A DNA stretch of 64,000 bases from Anagrus nilaparvatae (lineage: Eukaryota > Arthropoda > Insecta > Hymenoptera > Mymaridae), in NCBI GenBank assembly GCA_022575985.1, contig JAKSXM010000156.1:682001-746000 (forward strand), given 5' to 3'. The notes beneath the pieces are model-generated. The model made no database searches, was not told where the DNA came from, and was given only the letters and a program-made list of their open reading frames with translations. Position numbers and translations under genes: made by a program. This document shows positions 22,326-32,516 of the stretch, in pieces (positions within the stretch are counted from its first letter, which is position 1; the number at the start of each line of letters is the position of its first letter).

Positions 22326-24533
22326 CACGGTGCCCCTGAAACAATTTAAATAAAAATTCAAATTACCCTCGAGATTCCAATGGAAATTTGTTTTTTAGTT
22401 GTTCTGAGTCACAAAAATCAAAAAATTTAAAAAATCCGTCTGGCGCTTTTGTTTTTTTAGCTAAAAACTGTTTCATTTCGATATTATATAATAGAAATTA
22501 ATTGGAAAATAATAAATAAGTTTGTATAAAAGCTGTTTTAAGTTATAAAAAATAATTTTTAATGTACAAAATCTTTATAAAATTAAATTTACTAAAAAAA
22601 AAATAGTTTTATCAAAAAAAAAAGACCTAGAAACTACAGGCAGCTCATGGAAGCCCAGAGCATCTCAAAATCGAAATTTTAAGAAAAATTATAATTTTAA
22701 TGCCAAAATTATAATTTTAATGTAAAAATTATACTTTTACTGTAAAAATTATAATTTTAATGTAAAAATTAATTAACTAATTAATTAACGAAAATTAAAT
22801 CATTAACGCCGGGGTGGAGAGTTTTGGAAATGAGCAAAAATAAATACATTCTCGTATAGATATGTGGCTAAAAAAAAGTTTATCCTAATAGTAAAATTTC
22901 ACGCTTCTTCAGAATCTGACATTAGTTTTGATCTACAACCTTTAAATAATAAAGATAGATCAGGCATTATTAGGAAGTGTTTGGAAAAATCAATGAAAAA
23001 AGTATCCAATTTTATTGAAAAATGCTTGAACATAATATTTTTTATGTAAATTTAAGTAAACTTTGTATACATTGTGGTCTCATTCATTTTAGTCCTATTT
23101 ACAACCCTTAAAATGTGCCATGTGGATAAGGGTAGTTACAAAAAAATTAAAATAAAACTTACACACCAAACCTAAAAGAGTTTTTTGTCACGCAGAAAAT
23201 ATTGAACGTTTATTTAATTCTTTAGAGAGGAATTATTTTGAGGTTAATTCTTTTAAAAAAATTTATGTTTGTTTTTATTCTGTTCAAAAAGAATTATAGC
23301 AAAAATAAATTTTTTTTAAAGAATTAACCTCAAAATAATTCCTCTCTAAAGAATTAAATAAACATTCAATATTTTCTGCGTAACAAAAAACTCTTTTAGG
23401 TTTGGTGTGTATTTTTGATTATTAAAATTATATTCTTTAGTAGAATTGGCTGCTAATTTAAAATTTAACGTCAGTTTTGCGCAAAAACTTTAATTGTTGA
23501 TACACTCTCTAAAATAGTGGTGAACGGGGTAAAGCAGCCGCGTTAGGGTTATGCTTTATGGCAAATTTGTCAAAGTCACCCCTATTTTAAAGAATGCTTC
23601 AAAGTTTTTGCACAAAACTGATGTTGAATTTGAAATTAGCAGCTAATTTTACTTAAGAATATAATTTTAATAATAAAAAATAAGTTTTATTTTAATTTCT
23701 TTGTAACTACCCTTATCCACATGGCACATTTTAAGGGTTGTAAATAGGACTAAAATGAATGAGACCACAATGTATACAAAGTTTACTTAAATTTATATAA
23801 AAAATATTATGTTCAAGCATTTTTCAATAAAATTGGATACTTTTTTCATTGATTTTTCCAAACGTTTCCTAATAATGCCTGATCTATCCCTTTCACCGCT
23901 CTTTTTAGGGTATATTTAAGGGTTGTAGATCAAAACTAATGTCAGGTTCTGAAAGAGCGTAAAATTTTACTATTAGGATAAACTTTTTAGCCACGTATCT
24001 ATAATAAGGGAATGTATTTATTTTTGCTCATTTCCAAAACTCTTCACCCCGGCGTTAGTGAATTAATTTTCGTTAATTAATTAGTTAATTAATTTTTACA
24101 TTAAAATTATAATTTTTACATTTAAAGTATAATTTTTACATTAAAATTATAATTTTGGCATTAAAATTATAATTTTTCTTAAAATTTCGATTTTGAGATG
24201 CTCTGGGCTTCCCTGAGCTGCCTGTAGTTTCTAGGTCTTTTTTTTTTTGGTAAAACTATTTTTTTTTAGTAAATTTAATGTTATAAAAGATTTTGTACAT
24301 TAAAAATTATTTTTTATAACTTAAAACAGCTTTTATACAAACTTATTTATTATTTTCCAATTAATTTCTATTATAATATCGAAATGAAACAGTTTTTAGC
24401 TAAAAAAAAAAAGCGCCAGACGGATTTTTTAAATTTTTTGATTTTTGTGACTCTGAACAACTAAAAAACAAATTTCCATTGGAATCTCGGGGGTAATTTG
24501 AATTTTTATTTAAATTGTTTCAGGGGCACCGTG
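22326..24533. mobile_element. 2.2-kb palindromic fold-back element inside the SINE
   Basis: The left end CACGGTGCCCCTGAAACAAT is mirrored by the right end ATTGTTTCAGGGGCACCGTG (allowing a base or two). Arms of nearly 1 kb pair with very few differences and meet near 23550. The flanks are ATTG on both sides (22322-22325 and 24534-24537), a 4-bp target duplication. Arm-internal 18-19-bp direct repeats (AAAATTATAATTTTAATGT, about 22685-22790) are mirrored at 24085-24180. A 248-bp MITE sits in the left arm (23162-23409), so the palindrome is older than that MITE. Short frames in the arms are not genes. Confidence 0.88.
23162..23409. mobile_element. CACACCAAACC MITE, copy 1 (nested)
   Basis: Terminal inverted repeats CACACCAAACCTAAAAGAG and CTCTTTTAGGTTTGGTGTG are flanked by TA on both sides (23160-23161 and 23410-23411). 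Long inner arms (GAATTAAATAAACATTCAAT, CCTCTCTAAAGAATTAAATA) pair around a short centre near 23285, so most of the element folds back. It has no coding capacity. The TA duplication fits a Tc1/mariner-type mover. A second copy is at 45365-45602. Confidence 0.9.
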
Positions 24534-24686
24534 ATTGTCAATGAATAGCTAATGAATAATTGGTTAATCATTGAAAATGTTCGGGTGAATACAAGTTCAG
24601 TTAACATCTTAAAGTCGGCTGCTCCGCAACTGCCCCAGCACAGGCTTAAGCCTCCTTGGGATACCCTACGTCGGTATATGTCAGTT

Positions 24687-24717
<31 letters not shown>
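24534..24717 (+). mobile_element. Right part of the 5S-headed SINE with poly-A tail
   Basis: It resumes right after the palindrome with the duplicated ATTG and reads through a GC-richer body (GGCTGCTCCGCAACTGCCCC, AGCACAGGCTTAAGCCTCC, TACGTCGGTATATGTCAGTT). It ends in about 30 consecutive A residues (24688-24717), as expected for the 3' end of a retroposed RNA. Immediately after, LINE copy B endonuclease text resumes. No SINE target duplication could be identified with confidence. A frame spanning the A tract (24552-24797) gives poly-lysine and is an artefact. Confidence 0.65.
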
Positions 24718-24721
<4 letters not shown>

Positions 24722-25209
24722 TCAAATTCTTGGGTATTCTTTAGTTTGCAAAGATAGACAAGGACGTAGCTTAGGTGGGGTAGCCTTATACATTTAAGGA
24801 CAACTGAAAATATCTATACCTATGAGAGATTTTTAAATACCTTATTTGTGAAATCTCATTTGCGAATTCCCTCATTATGTTCGCAATTACTTATAGGCCT
24901 CCTGAATCGGCATTTAGAAGAGGTATCTTTTTCTTGGATGTATTATCCAATGTAGCTGCAAATTACAGTAGCAAATTAATTTTAGGTGACTCGAACGCCA
25001 ATATGTGTTATTTCAATCATAAATCCAACCTAATCTATGAATTCATTTTCAACAACAAACTTTATCTAGTAGCCCATGGCGATACTCACATAGGCCCATC
25101 AAATCATTCGGCTATTGATCTTTGCATTGTTGCTAAAAACTATCGCATACTCTGTATACTCTCTTTCAGAAAAATAAATAGCCATTATCTCACTTAGGTC
25201 ACCTTAAGT
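24718..25209 (+). pseudogene. LINE copy B endonuclease domain
   Basis: The text ILGYSLVCKDRQGRSLGGVA, LYI, a stop, then FAITYRPPES, KLILGDSNANM and SNHSAIDLCIV (last two about 24985-25120) carries the motifs of the exonuclease-endonuclease-phosphatase family. These are the GGGVALYI-type strand, YRPP, the GDxN metal and catalytic motif, and a SxHxAIDL-like end. In LINEs this domain nicks the target DNA to prime reverse transcription. Here it has a stop after LYI, shifted frames and the usual SDH reading as SNH, so it is dead. It joins to LETWLRLVFTDNI at 22030-22070 on the other side of the SINE. Confidence 0.85.
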
Positions 25210-25217
25210 ATATTCAT

Positions 25218-25943
25218 TAGGGTGTTTCTTATTTCCCAAACTGCCCGTAGAGAAAAATACTGGCTCGAATATGATACTTCAGGTCATAAAACTATTATCT
25301 AAAAAAATATTTTTATAAACAAATTGACGTAGTTTGCGGATTTGCAAATGAAAATCGGTAAAAATCAGGAAAACGGTTTTAAAAACGTTTTAGAAAGCTT
25401 TTAGAAACCTTCCCAAAAACTTTTTACTATTAAAATCTTTTAAAAGCGTGTTAGTAACAAAATAGCTATAAAAAACTGTAAATAATAACATAAAAGATGA
25501 TTTTTAGGTATTTTGACCATTTAAAGAAGCCTTTTTTTATTGCCTCCTCGCTAAAAGAAGGAATATGCATTTTTGCAAAAAATCAATGAATAAAACAGTC
25601 AAATTGCAATTTTCATTGATATTTGCTTTTTAAACTACCATAAATTTTAAATTAGGTTCAGATATCATAAAATATGTGATAATTTACAGTTTTTTAAAAA
25701 TATTTTAATACGCTTTTAGAACGTTTTAGTAGTAAAAAATTTTTGGAAAGGTTTCTAAAAGCTTTCTAAAACGTTTTTAAAACCTTTTTCCTGATTTTTA
25801 CCGATTTTCATTTGCAAATCGGCACACTGCATCAAGTTGTTTATAAATTTTTTTTTTTTTTAATTATAGTTTTATGACCTGAAGTATCATATTCGAGCCA
25901 GTATTTTTCTCTACGGGCAGTTTGGGAAATAAGAAACACCCTA
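25218..25943. mobile_element. hAT-type fold-back element with 8-bp target duplication
   Basis: The left end TAGGGTGTTTCTTATTTCCC and the right end GGGAAATAAGAAACACCCTA are exact inverted repeats. The pairing continues inward for some 300 bp (CTCTACGGGCAG, ACCTGAAGTATCATATTCGA). The 8-bp direct repeat ATATTCAT flanks it (25210-25217 and 25944-25951). An 8-bp duplication and a (C/T)AGGG terminus are hallmarks of the hAT superfamily. No transposase is present. It interrupts the endonuclease/RT region of LINE copy B and is therefore younger. Confidence 0.93.
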
Positions 25944-25951
25944 ATATTCAT

Positions 25952-26940
25952 ACCCAAACCCCCTCTAACTAAAATCATATCTAGAAATAATGATAATATA
26001 AATCAAAATGAGTTTACTTTAAGATTACTCAAATTTGATTGGTCATTTGCTTTCAAAAGCAGGGATTTAGACTGCATTTGGAATGCCGCAGACTTAAATA
26101 TAAGCATTATATTAGATTCTCTAGCACTCTTCAAAGAGTTCATTATTGATAATAAGTCATCTCCCTGGTTAACCCCTGAATTAGAGCGAGAAGCTGTTAA
26201 ACTTGATAAATTATACCTACGTTATAAATATAATCGTAATGGTACAAACTTATATGCCTACAGGGACTTCAAAGAAATTCTACTTGAGAAAATAGCTCTA
26301 ATGTAATAAATAATTCTACTTAGGTAAATAACTTTCTACTGAAAATCCTCCAGCGTCAATTTGGCTTAGAAAACCTATAATGAGCTTTTAAACAATTTAG
26401 TAAAAAACGTGTCGGTCCCGATGGCATTTCTCTTAAAGTCCTCAAACTCTGTCTTCCGACACTCTCCAAAATTTTTCTATCTTTATTCAGTAAGTCCATA
26501 ATCTTAAATGAAATTTCCAGTAACATTCTTTCAGTAAAAAAGTCCTCAAATCTTTCTTTACCCTTAGACTACAGACCATTTTCCCTTCTGTACATAATAT
26601 CTAAAATTATGATGATATTAGTATAAAGGCTATTTGGATCGCATCACTATTTTATTAATGCTCGACCTGTCAAAAACTTTCGATAGGTTCTCTCGTGCGA
26701 CCCTCTTGGATAAACTCTCGGCCATAGGTTTTCTTTGTAGGGTGGTTTTCTGAGTATCTTACAAATCGTACTCAGTCAGTTATCTTAGAAAATGAGACCT
26801 CTCTAATTTTGTCATTAGGGTACCTCAAGGCTCTATCTTGGGCCTTCTGCCCTTTTTTATCTACATAAATGACCTTGGTCGAAAATTCGGAAACTCCAAG
26901 TGACTTATGTTTGCTGATGACCTTCAGATATATAACAAAT
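25952..26940 (+). pseudogene. LINE copy B linker and reverse transcriptase
   Basis: First comes the linker (TLRLLKFDWSFAFKSRDLDC, SPWLTPELEREAVKLDKLYL). Reverse transcriptase blocks follow in varying frames: KKRVGPDGISLKVLKLCLP, LDYRPFSLLYIISKIM, DRFSRATLLDKLSAIGF, VIRVPQGSILGLLPFFIYIN and LMFADDLQIYN, where FADD is the catalytic box. Between the RPFS and DRFS blocks some sequence is lost. Many stops show an old insertion. It ends at the FADD box, where a hAT-type relic is inserted or joined. Confidence 0.88.
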
Positions 26941-27171
26941 TAGGGGTGCATGGTTACCTGAATGTCGGGGCGGGTACCCAAAATTTCAGTTTTTTTCGTC
27001 AAATTTTTGCAATTTAGATTTTGTATAAAGCCCGAAACTTCCCGGAAAAGGTCTGCAGTTGTTGTTTGAAATCGGATGCTTCCTTGACTACACAAATTCT
27101 GATCTAACTCGAAACGAAAAACCCGAAATATCGAGTATTCGATCCAACTTTCAGGTAAATGCCTACCCCTA
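26941..27171. mobile_element. Small hAT-like relic with TAGGGGT termini
   Basis: The left end TAGGGGTGCATGGTTACCTG and the right end CAGGTAAATGCCTACCCCTA are imperfect inverted repeats of 231 bp overall. TAGGGGTG is the usual start of hAT elements. The flanking 8-mers (TAACAAAT, GTAAGAAT) match poorly, so the target duplication has decayed or the edge is a rearrangement. The minus-strand frame over it is a shadow. A similar terminus is seen at 52871-52893. Confidence 0.6.
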
Positions 27172-28014
27172 GTAAGAATAGACTTCAGATTCCATTTTAG
27201 GAGACTAAAAAACAAAAACTTCCCTGTGAAGGACCAATAATTATAAATTTTTAAAATTGATTTTATTAAAATCTGCTTATGTAAAAGTCAAGATTATAGA
27301 AAAGTATTGATCCATAAACTTCTATTGTCACCTCAAAGTTAAATTTTAATTAATTACTATTATCGACAACAAAAAAAAAATGAAAAAGCAAAAATCATGT
27401 TTAATTTTTAATACATAAAAACTACTATAATAAACAACGTATAAATTTTTTATATATACTTGAAATATTATTATTTTTCAAGTGTACATACAATAATAAT
27501 TTTAAATACGTCATTTTAAAATAATAATTACATAAATACATGTAAGAGTGACAATAAAATTGTATATATAAAATTCAAGGAACATTAATTACTCTAATTT
27601 ATAAAGTATATCATATTTAAACTATAAGGAAATACAAAAAAAAATGTTGTCATTATATTTTATTTTTTTTATTAATTTCATTATTATCTTCAATTTTTAT
27701 TATAATAACTATTTAACAAAATTTTTTTATCAAGAAAATATGTTTATTGTGAAAAAAAGATAATAAGTAAAGAACTTGGTCTAATTTCAATGAAAAAAAA
27801 ATCTCAAAAAAAAAGTTAAGAATTATGTACTTTTGCAAATGTTTATTTTAAAATTATTATCTTATGTACGTATGTTCAATGATTCATATTAAATATTAAT
27901 GATTTTTTGAAAGCATTTATGCTTGTTTATTTGGTTGTTTTTAAGATGAATGCATTTAATTAGAGTTTGTAAAATGCGACTGAAATTGGTTAAAAATTTG
28001 TAAAACAAAATGTC
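27172..28014. other. Non-coding AT-rich stretch
   Basis: No gene or repeat recognised. Confidence 0.55.
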
Positions 28015-28196
28015 CATTTAGGGACTTAAAATTATTTGAAATGGGAGTCAGGGTCTAACCAATACCTATAAGAAACTGAACTTAGAATAATATAGGTATT
28101 TGGACTTATAATGATTTGGGAGTATAATTTAGAACTGTTATAAGTGAACATGTTTCATGCTTGTTGGTTGTCTGAACACACAAACTAGTTATAAGT
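28015..28196 (-). mobile_element. ACATGGAACATG-family element, copy 3
   Basis: It carries the same order as copy 2: AGGGACTTAAAATTATTTG, AATAATATAGGTATTTGG, TGTTATAAGTGAACATGTTT, CATGCTTGTTGGTTGT, then ACAAACTAGTTATAAG. The partner ACATGGA end is worn away. It lies immediately left of the MULE terminus. Confidence 0.75.
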
Positions 28197-28602
28197 TTTT
28201 TTTCGGTTTACGGACAAAAAGTCCAAACCAAAAAGTCCAGACCGAAAAGTCTACAGTCTATGTGGTCCAAAAAAAAAATTTTTTTTAATATTTACACTTT
28301 TTACGAATTTAATTCTAATTTAATTCTTTATTCTTATTTTGTTCATTAATTGCTTTTTCTTAAACTAACCTGTGAAAATTAAAATTATTTGTTTTATTTC
28401 TTTCTAATTAAAATTTTTTTCTAATATTTCTAAATTATATTAAAGTGATAAAAATTATTTATTTAAGTATAATTATTAAATACAGTTTTAATGTAAGTAC
28501 AATATAATAAAATTATTTTAAAAAATATTTTCCCAATTTCACTTTAGATCCATTAAATTCTGATATTGGACAATATATCTATTTATTCGCGATACCTTTT
28601 AA

Positions 28603-29059
28603 ATGGTGCAAAGAATTCTCGAAATAATTACAAGAGGCAACAATACATACGGACATTTAGACGGAATTCTATATACGGTTTCGGACTATTCAGGTGGTAT
28701 TAAATATTGGAAATGTAGAAGAAAAAATACGTGTAATGCTCGCGAGAATGCTCGCTTGGTTACTGTGAGTACGGGGGGATCACATTCTGATCACCTGATC
28801 TTGAAGAAGTCAAGGCATTGCGTATCATGTCCTCTATAAGGAAAGAAGCAAGTGAAAATCCTGAGCGCCCGCCATCCGCTATCGCGAGAATCGCCAAACT
28901 GCTGATCCAGTCGTGCAAGATCAACTACCACAAATAGATAGAATTCGTAAGACGATTCAGCGAGAACGCCAAAAAAATTTACCACCTAACCCCAAAACAA
29001 TTCAAGATTTACAGAATTTGCCAGAAAAATTTAGAAAAACACTTGTTGGTGATATTTTT
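28603..29059 (+). pseudogene. MULE transposase N terminus with FLYWCH-like zinc finger
   Basis: The first frame gives NNTYGHLDGILYTVSDYS, IKYWKCRRKNTCNARENARL and then GSHSDH. The W-x-C-x5-C ... H-x2-H layout matches FLYWCH-type fingers, found at the N terminus of many insect MULE transposases and proposed to bind element DNA. A frameshift follows near 28800, then EVKALRIMSSIRKEASENPE and RPPSAIARIAK. A stop and frameshift lead to PQIDRIRKTIQRERQKNLPP and NPKTIQDLQNLPEKF, the conserved linker of this family. It stops at GDIF, where the next element is inserted. Confidence 0.85.
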
Positions 29060-29596
29060 AACATGGAACATGTTCATTGGATGAGGTATTTGAAAAAGTC
29101 CGGCTCGGCAGGGGGGGTGGTGAAATGGACTTTGGTGCTGAAGTACCTAGAAACCTATGGTGCAGAAGTCCCTAAAGACTTTTGGTGCAGAAGTACCTAG
29201 GGACTATTGGTGCAGAAGTCCCTAAAGACCTTTGGTGCAGAAGTACCTAGGAAACTTTGGTGCAAAAGTCCCTAAATACCTTTAGTGCAGATGTACCTAA
29301 GGAGCATTGGTGCAGAAGTACCTAGAGACCATTGGTGCAGAATTTTTAAAGAATTTATTGTAAAAATTAATAAAAAATAAATTAATATTATTTAAAAAAC
29401 TATAATAACTTGAAAATTTAATTAATTTTGTTCACTTTGATGTCTAAGCAGCATGATTTCTATAATAAAAATCTAAACACAAATATTTGCATATAAATAT
29501 TTATATTATGAACACAATAGATACTTTATTATCAATGTTATAAGTGAACATGTTCCATGCTCGTTGGTTGTGTAGTTACACAAACCGGTTATAAAT
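29060..29596 (-). mobile_element. ACATGGAACATG-family element, copy 4, inside the MULE
   Basis: The left end is AACATGGAACATGTTCA. The right end is AACATGTTCCATGCTCGTTG, then ACACAAACCGGTTATAA. The termini match copies 1-3 and 5-7. The insertion lies between GDIF of the MULE linker and YDSYED-type text after it. The interior differs from the other copies: a GGCAGGGGGGGTGG stretch and an array of 25-bp units in place of the CCCTAAA-type array. Confidence 0.8.
29130..29342. repeat. 25-bp minisatellite, 8.5 units, alternating two variants
   Basis: Eight units of exactly 25 bp plus a 13-bp partial unit, each with TTGGTGCAGAAGT. At first two unit types alternate: one continues ACCTAGRRAC, the other CCCTAAAGAC. 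A 50-bp higher-order period is therefore visible in the first six units, and the last units break the pattern. No frame runs through it usefully. Confidence 0.95.
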
Positions 29597-29599
29597 TTT

Positions 29600-30100
29600 T
29601 TTGATATATGATTCATACGAGGATGAAGATTATGATTAAAATTGTGGGAGAATTTTCATCTTTTCAACTTATACAAATTTAAAATTGCTTTTCAAGTCAT
29701 CAATATGGTATGTTGATGGTACGTTTCAAATCGTTCCCAAGCTTTTTTCCAATTTTTTTCAATAATGGGAACTACATACGTGCGATACCAGCTCGAGGGA
29801 GACGAAGGGCTGTAAAACCAAGGTATGAGCCAGCACTCTGGAATCAGTATGCAGCAGTTTTGCAAGGAACATCTAGAACAAATAATTCATCAGAAGCGGC
29901 ATAACCGAATGCAAACATTAGTTGGCCGAAGTCATCCAAGCCTTTATAGTTTTATTAATCAGCTTCAAAAAGAGCAAGCGGGTGTTGAATACATTTTAAG
30001 AGAGTTAGACTTGGGCATAAAAGTAAAAGAGCTACCTACAAGTAAGCAGCAGAAATTTGAAGAACGAATATTTACTAAAGTCAGCAAATACCATACATAG
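29600..30100 (+). pseudogene. MULE transposase DDE start and C-terminal region
   Basis: After the inserted element the MULE resumes with YDSYEDEDYD, then IWYVDGTFQIVPKLFSNFF near 29700, where the Asp in VDGTF is the first catalytic residue of the MULE DDE domain. It jumps quickly to RYEPALWNQYAAVLQGTSRT, NNSSEAA, HNRMQTLVGRSHPSLYSFIN and QLQKEQ, the conserved C-terminal part that follows the catalytic Glu. The second Asp and the Glu region are deleted, and a frame slip lies near 29895. It ends with a stop at 30098-30100. Confidence 0.87.
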
Positions 30101-30328
30101 CAACTAACATACGTAGAAGAAGAAAATGAATTAGAATATATTAAAATTATTGGTTATAATTTGCATTTGTAAAATTATTGAGTTTCATTAAATATAATTA
30201 TATTTTTTTCAATTTCACTTCTAATAAAATTATTTGAGTTAGTTAATTTTAAATTATTAATTTTTGGACTTTTTTTCTTTGGAAATAAATTTTAGTTTTG
30301 GAGTCTAATTTTTGGACTTTTTGTCATA

Positions 30329-32470
30329 CAATTGTTTCTTTAAACAATATATTTAATTAAAAAATCTGAAAAAATTTAATATTTATATTTATTACTCGAT
30401 TAGCGTATGTTTTATGCGAAAAGCATAAAATTTATTAATGATAAATAGAAAATTGAATAAAAATAACCAAGAAAATTAATTGTAAACTAAGTATAAAAAA
30501 AATAAATAAAATAAATAATTTAAATAAATATAAATAAAATATGTGTTAAATTATAAATAAATAATTTTTAAAGGAATATATTATGTAATATGTAGAGTAG
30601 TGTAGTACACACCTATTTATTGATAAAAGAGGCTAATGTACCTGTATAATGTATTTTTTTTCAAATATTAAATAAGGATAAGGTTTGTAATTTATAATTT
30701 TAAATTAAATCCACGTGTGTCTTATTTTATTTAAGTTTATTAAAAATCGATCGTTATTGAAGTAAATTAAAATTATATATGTTTATATGGGCAATAAATA
30801 TTTTTTATATATATGAAAGAACCTAGCAAATTTTGATCGGTAAATTGAAATTTTTTTTACTAACCTAAGGGATCATAAAAGTCATATAATCAGTTGATCC
30901 ATAACCATGTGATGTAACTTGTATTGGAACTGAATGGCACGTACTAGACTATTCGTTTTAGAATTATCCATATTTAAAATAAAAAAATAAACCCACAAAT
31001 AAAATAATTTATGATTTTGAATGTAATTAAATTTATGACAAATATAACGATAAATAAAAAAAAATCTACGTTATAATACTTTTTTTATATAATTATAGAT
31101 TTTTGTTTTAGCAATTATTACCTATGTCAAATTCAGTGTATTTACAGTATATGTGTAATACACGTGTATGTAATAAGTAAATCTTGTGTCTGTCAAACAT
31201 AAATAAAATGAAAATAAGTCATTCGAGAGGATGACAATATACAAACATTCCGGTTTTTCCCGACTATAAAAGAATGCTTCTTGATTATCAATGCGTATTT
31301 ATAATATATATGCTTTCCAATTTTTTAATTTTTGTTTAAATAAATTATTTGAATTTTTTTCTTGACAAATATTTTCATTGATTTTTACTTAGTAAAAAGG
31401 AAAATTGAAATTATATTTTTGATAAGTCTGAAAATTTAAAGTAGCAAAGTTAATTTAATTTTACATGTGCTCATTTTACATTATTCATGTGCTCATAAAT
31501 TAGGTATTTCTATTAAGGAAACATTTATAAATTTACAGGAAAAGTTTAAAATGTATGATATGTAAAAACCTTTGAAAATATATTTCATTTTTTTTTAATA
31601 ACAAACTTCGTTTGTTTTAAAAAGAACCACGAATGAAACTGATGCTCTCAAGTTAAAATTATTTCAAGAAGCTAAAAAGATTTTCAGGGTGCAAATGCTC
31701 TTTTTTGGAAGAATAGTTTTATGGGGTCGAACTACTGTAACACATAATTTTTTTTTTATTTCTAAAGTTTTAGTTGTAATTTTTCACTTTTAAACCTCAT
31801 ATTAACCCTATAATATTTGAATTACTTCTTGTGATTTGATTTCAGGTATTAGTTCGAAATTTAAAGCAAATTTGCATTAGATATTAATTACAATAATTTT
31901 AAAATGTATAAAATGTTACTTTAATTCTGAAATTAAAATTTAGAAATTTCGTAGAAAATTATTTTTTTTTTTAAACAACAAAGAATTTAATTGAAGAGGA
32001 TTTTAATGTTGCTGTTTTAATTTTAAAAATCTATTTGAGAATAACTATTTTTATGTATACTTTGAAAAACAAATTTTCTTGCTGCAAGCTATTTTTTCAG
32101 TGTATTTTATAAAAACCAATTGAATATTTCAACAAAAGGTAATTGAAATAAATGCAGCTTGATATTTTAAAGTACTCGAAAAGCTCCACAGATTAGGTGA
32201 TAGCTACTAACAGCACGCAGTTTTATACTTTTTTATTGAAAAAGTGAGAAAAATATTCTTTTTACTATAAGTTACAAGCATTTGAAGGTAAAAAACCCAT
32301 ATCTCCTAGAATCTTTTGATATAGGCTTTTGACAAAGACCAACCACGAACAACAATACGAAAAGGGGGTTAAAGGGGGCGTCTATTGGACTTAATAATAA
32401 TTTCGAGAAGTTCAAGCACGTGTAAATACTAGTACTTTATGGAACATTAATAAGTACTAATAAGTATTCA
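30329..32470. other. Non-coding AT-rich stretch
   Basis: No gene. 30417-30560 repeats the segment at 19550-19670. The rest is unrecognised A/T-rich DNA. Confidence 0.5.
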
Positions 32471-32473
32471 ATG

Positions 32474-32516
32474 TTACACAGTTAGGTTGCTATGATTTCA
32501 AACAACCTAACCGTGT
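32474..32516. repeat. Hairpin ACACAGTTAGGTTG / CAACCTAACCGTGT
   Basis: A 14-bp stem with one mismatch and a 15-base loop. It resembles a MITE remnant or a structured spot, with no known RNA family recognised. Confidence 0.6.

Larger units (their letters stand above)
19668..26940 (+). mobile_element. Plus-strand LINE copy B, split by several later insertions
   Basis: The scattered plus-strand pieces at 19668-19790, 21858-22070, 24718-25209 and 25952-26940 read in the order ORF1, endonuclease and reverse transcriptase of one jockey-like LINE. The gaps are filled by a minus-strand LINE, a 5S-headed SINE with a palindrome inside, and a hAT-type fold-back. Where copy A is intact (18716-18730), the site of the minus-strand LINE insertion reads CAAATTTATATTAATGAATT. 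In copy B, AAATTTAT flanks both sides of the inserted LINE, as expected for a target-site duplication. Confidence 0.8.
28214..30328 (+). mobile_element. Mutator-like element (MULE) remnant
   Basis: The ends carry GGACAAAAAGTCCAAACC (left, 28214) and its inverted form GGACTTTTTGTC (right, ending about 30328), consistent with terminal inverted repeats. Between them, plus-strand transposase fragments appear in family order: a FLYWCH-type finger, a linker, the start of the DDE domain and the C-terminal region. An ACATGGAACATG element is inserted in the middle. The 9-10-bp target duplication typical of MULEs was not found, perhaps because the left flank is another repeat. The transposase is broken by frameshifts, stops and a deletion. 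Confidence 0.82.

Noticed and set aside
22864..23049. 61-codon frame in the left arm of the 22-kb palindrome
   Set aside because: The corresponding position in the other arm is not open, and the composition is unremarkable.
24552..24797. Frame with a poly-lysine run
   Set aside because: It reads through the A tail of the SINE into LINE endonuclease sequence; the true content is annotated separately.
26940..27215. 91-codon minus-strand frame
   Set aside because: It covers the small hAT-type relic from end to end and has no domain.
29130..29342. Possible CRISPR-like array of 25-bp units
   Set aside because: The units are contiguous with no spacers, so this is a minisatellite; the genome is eukaryotic.
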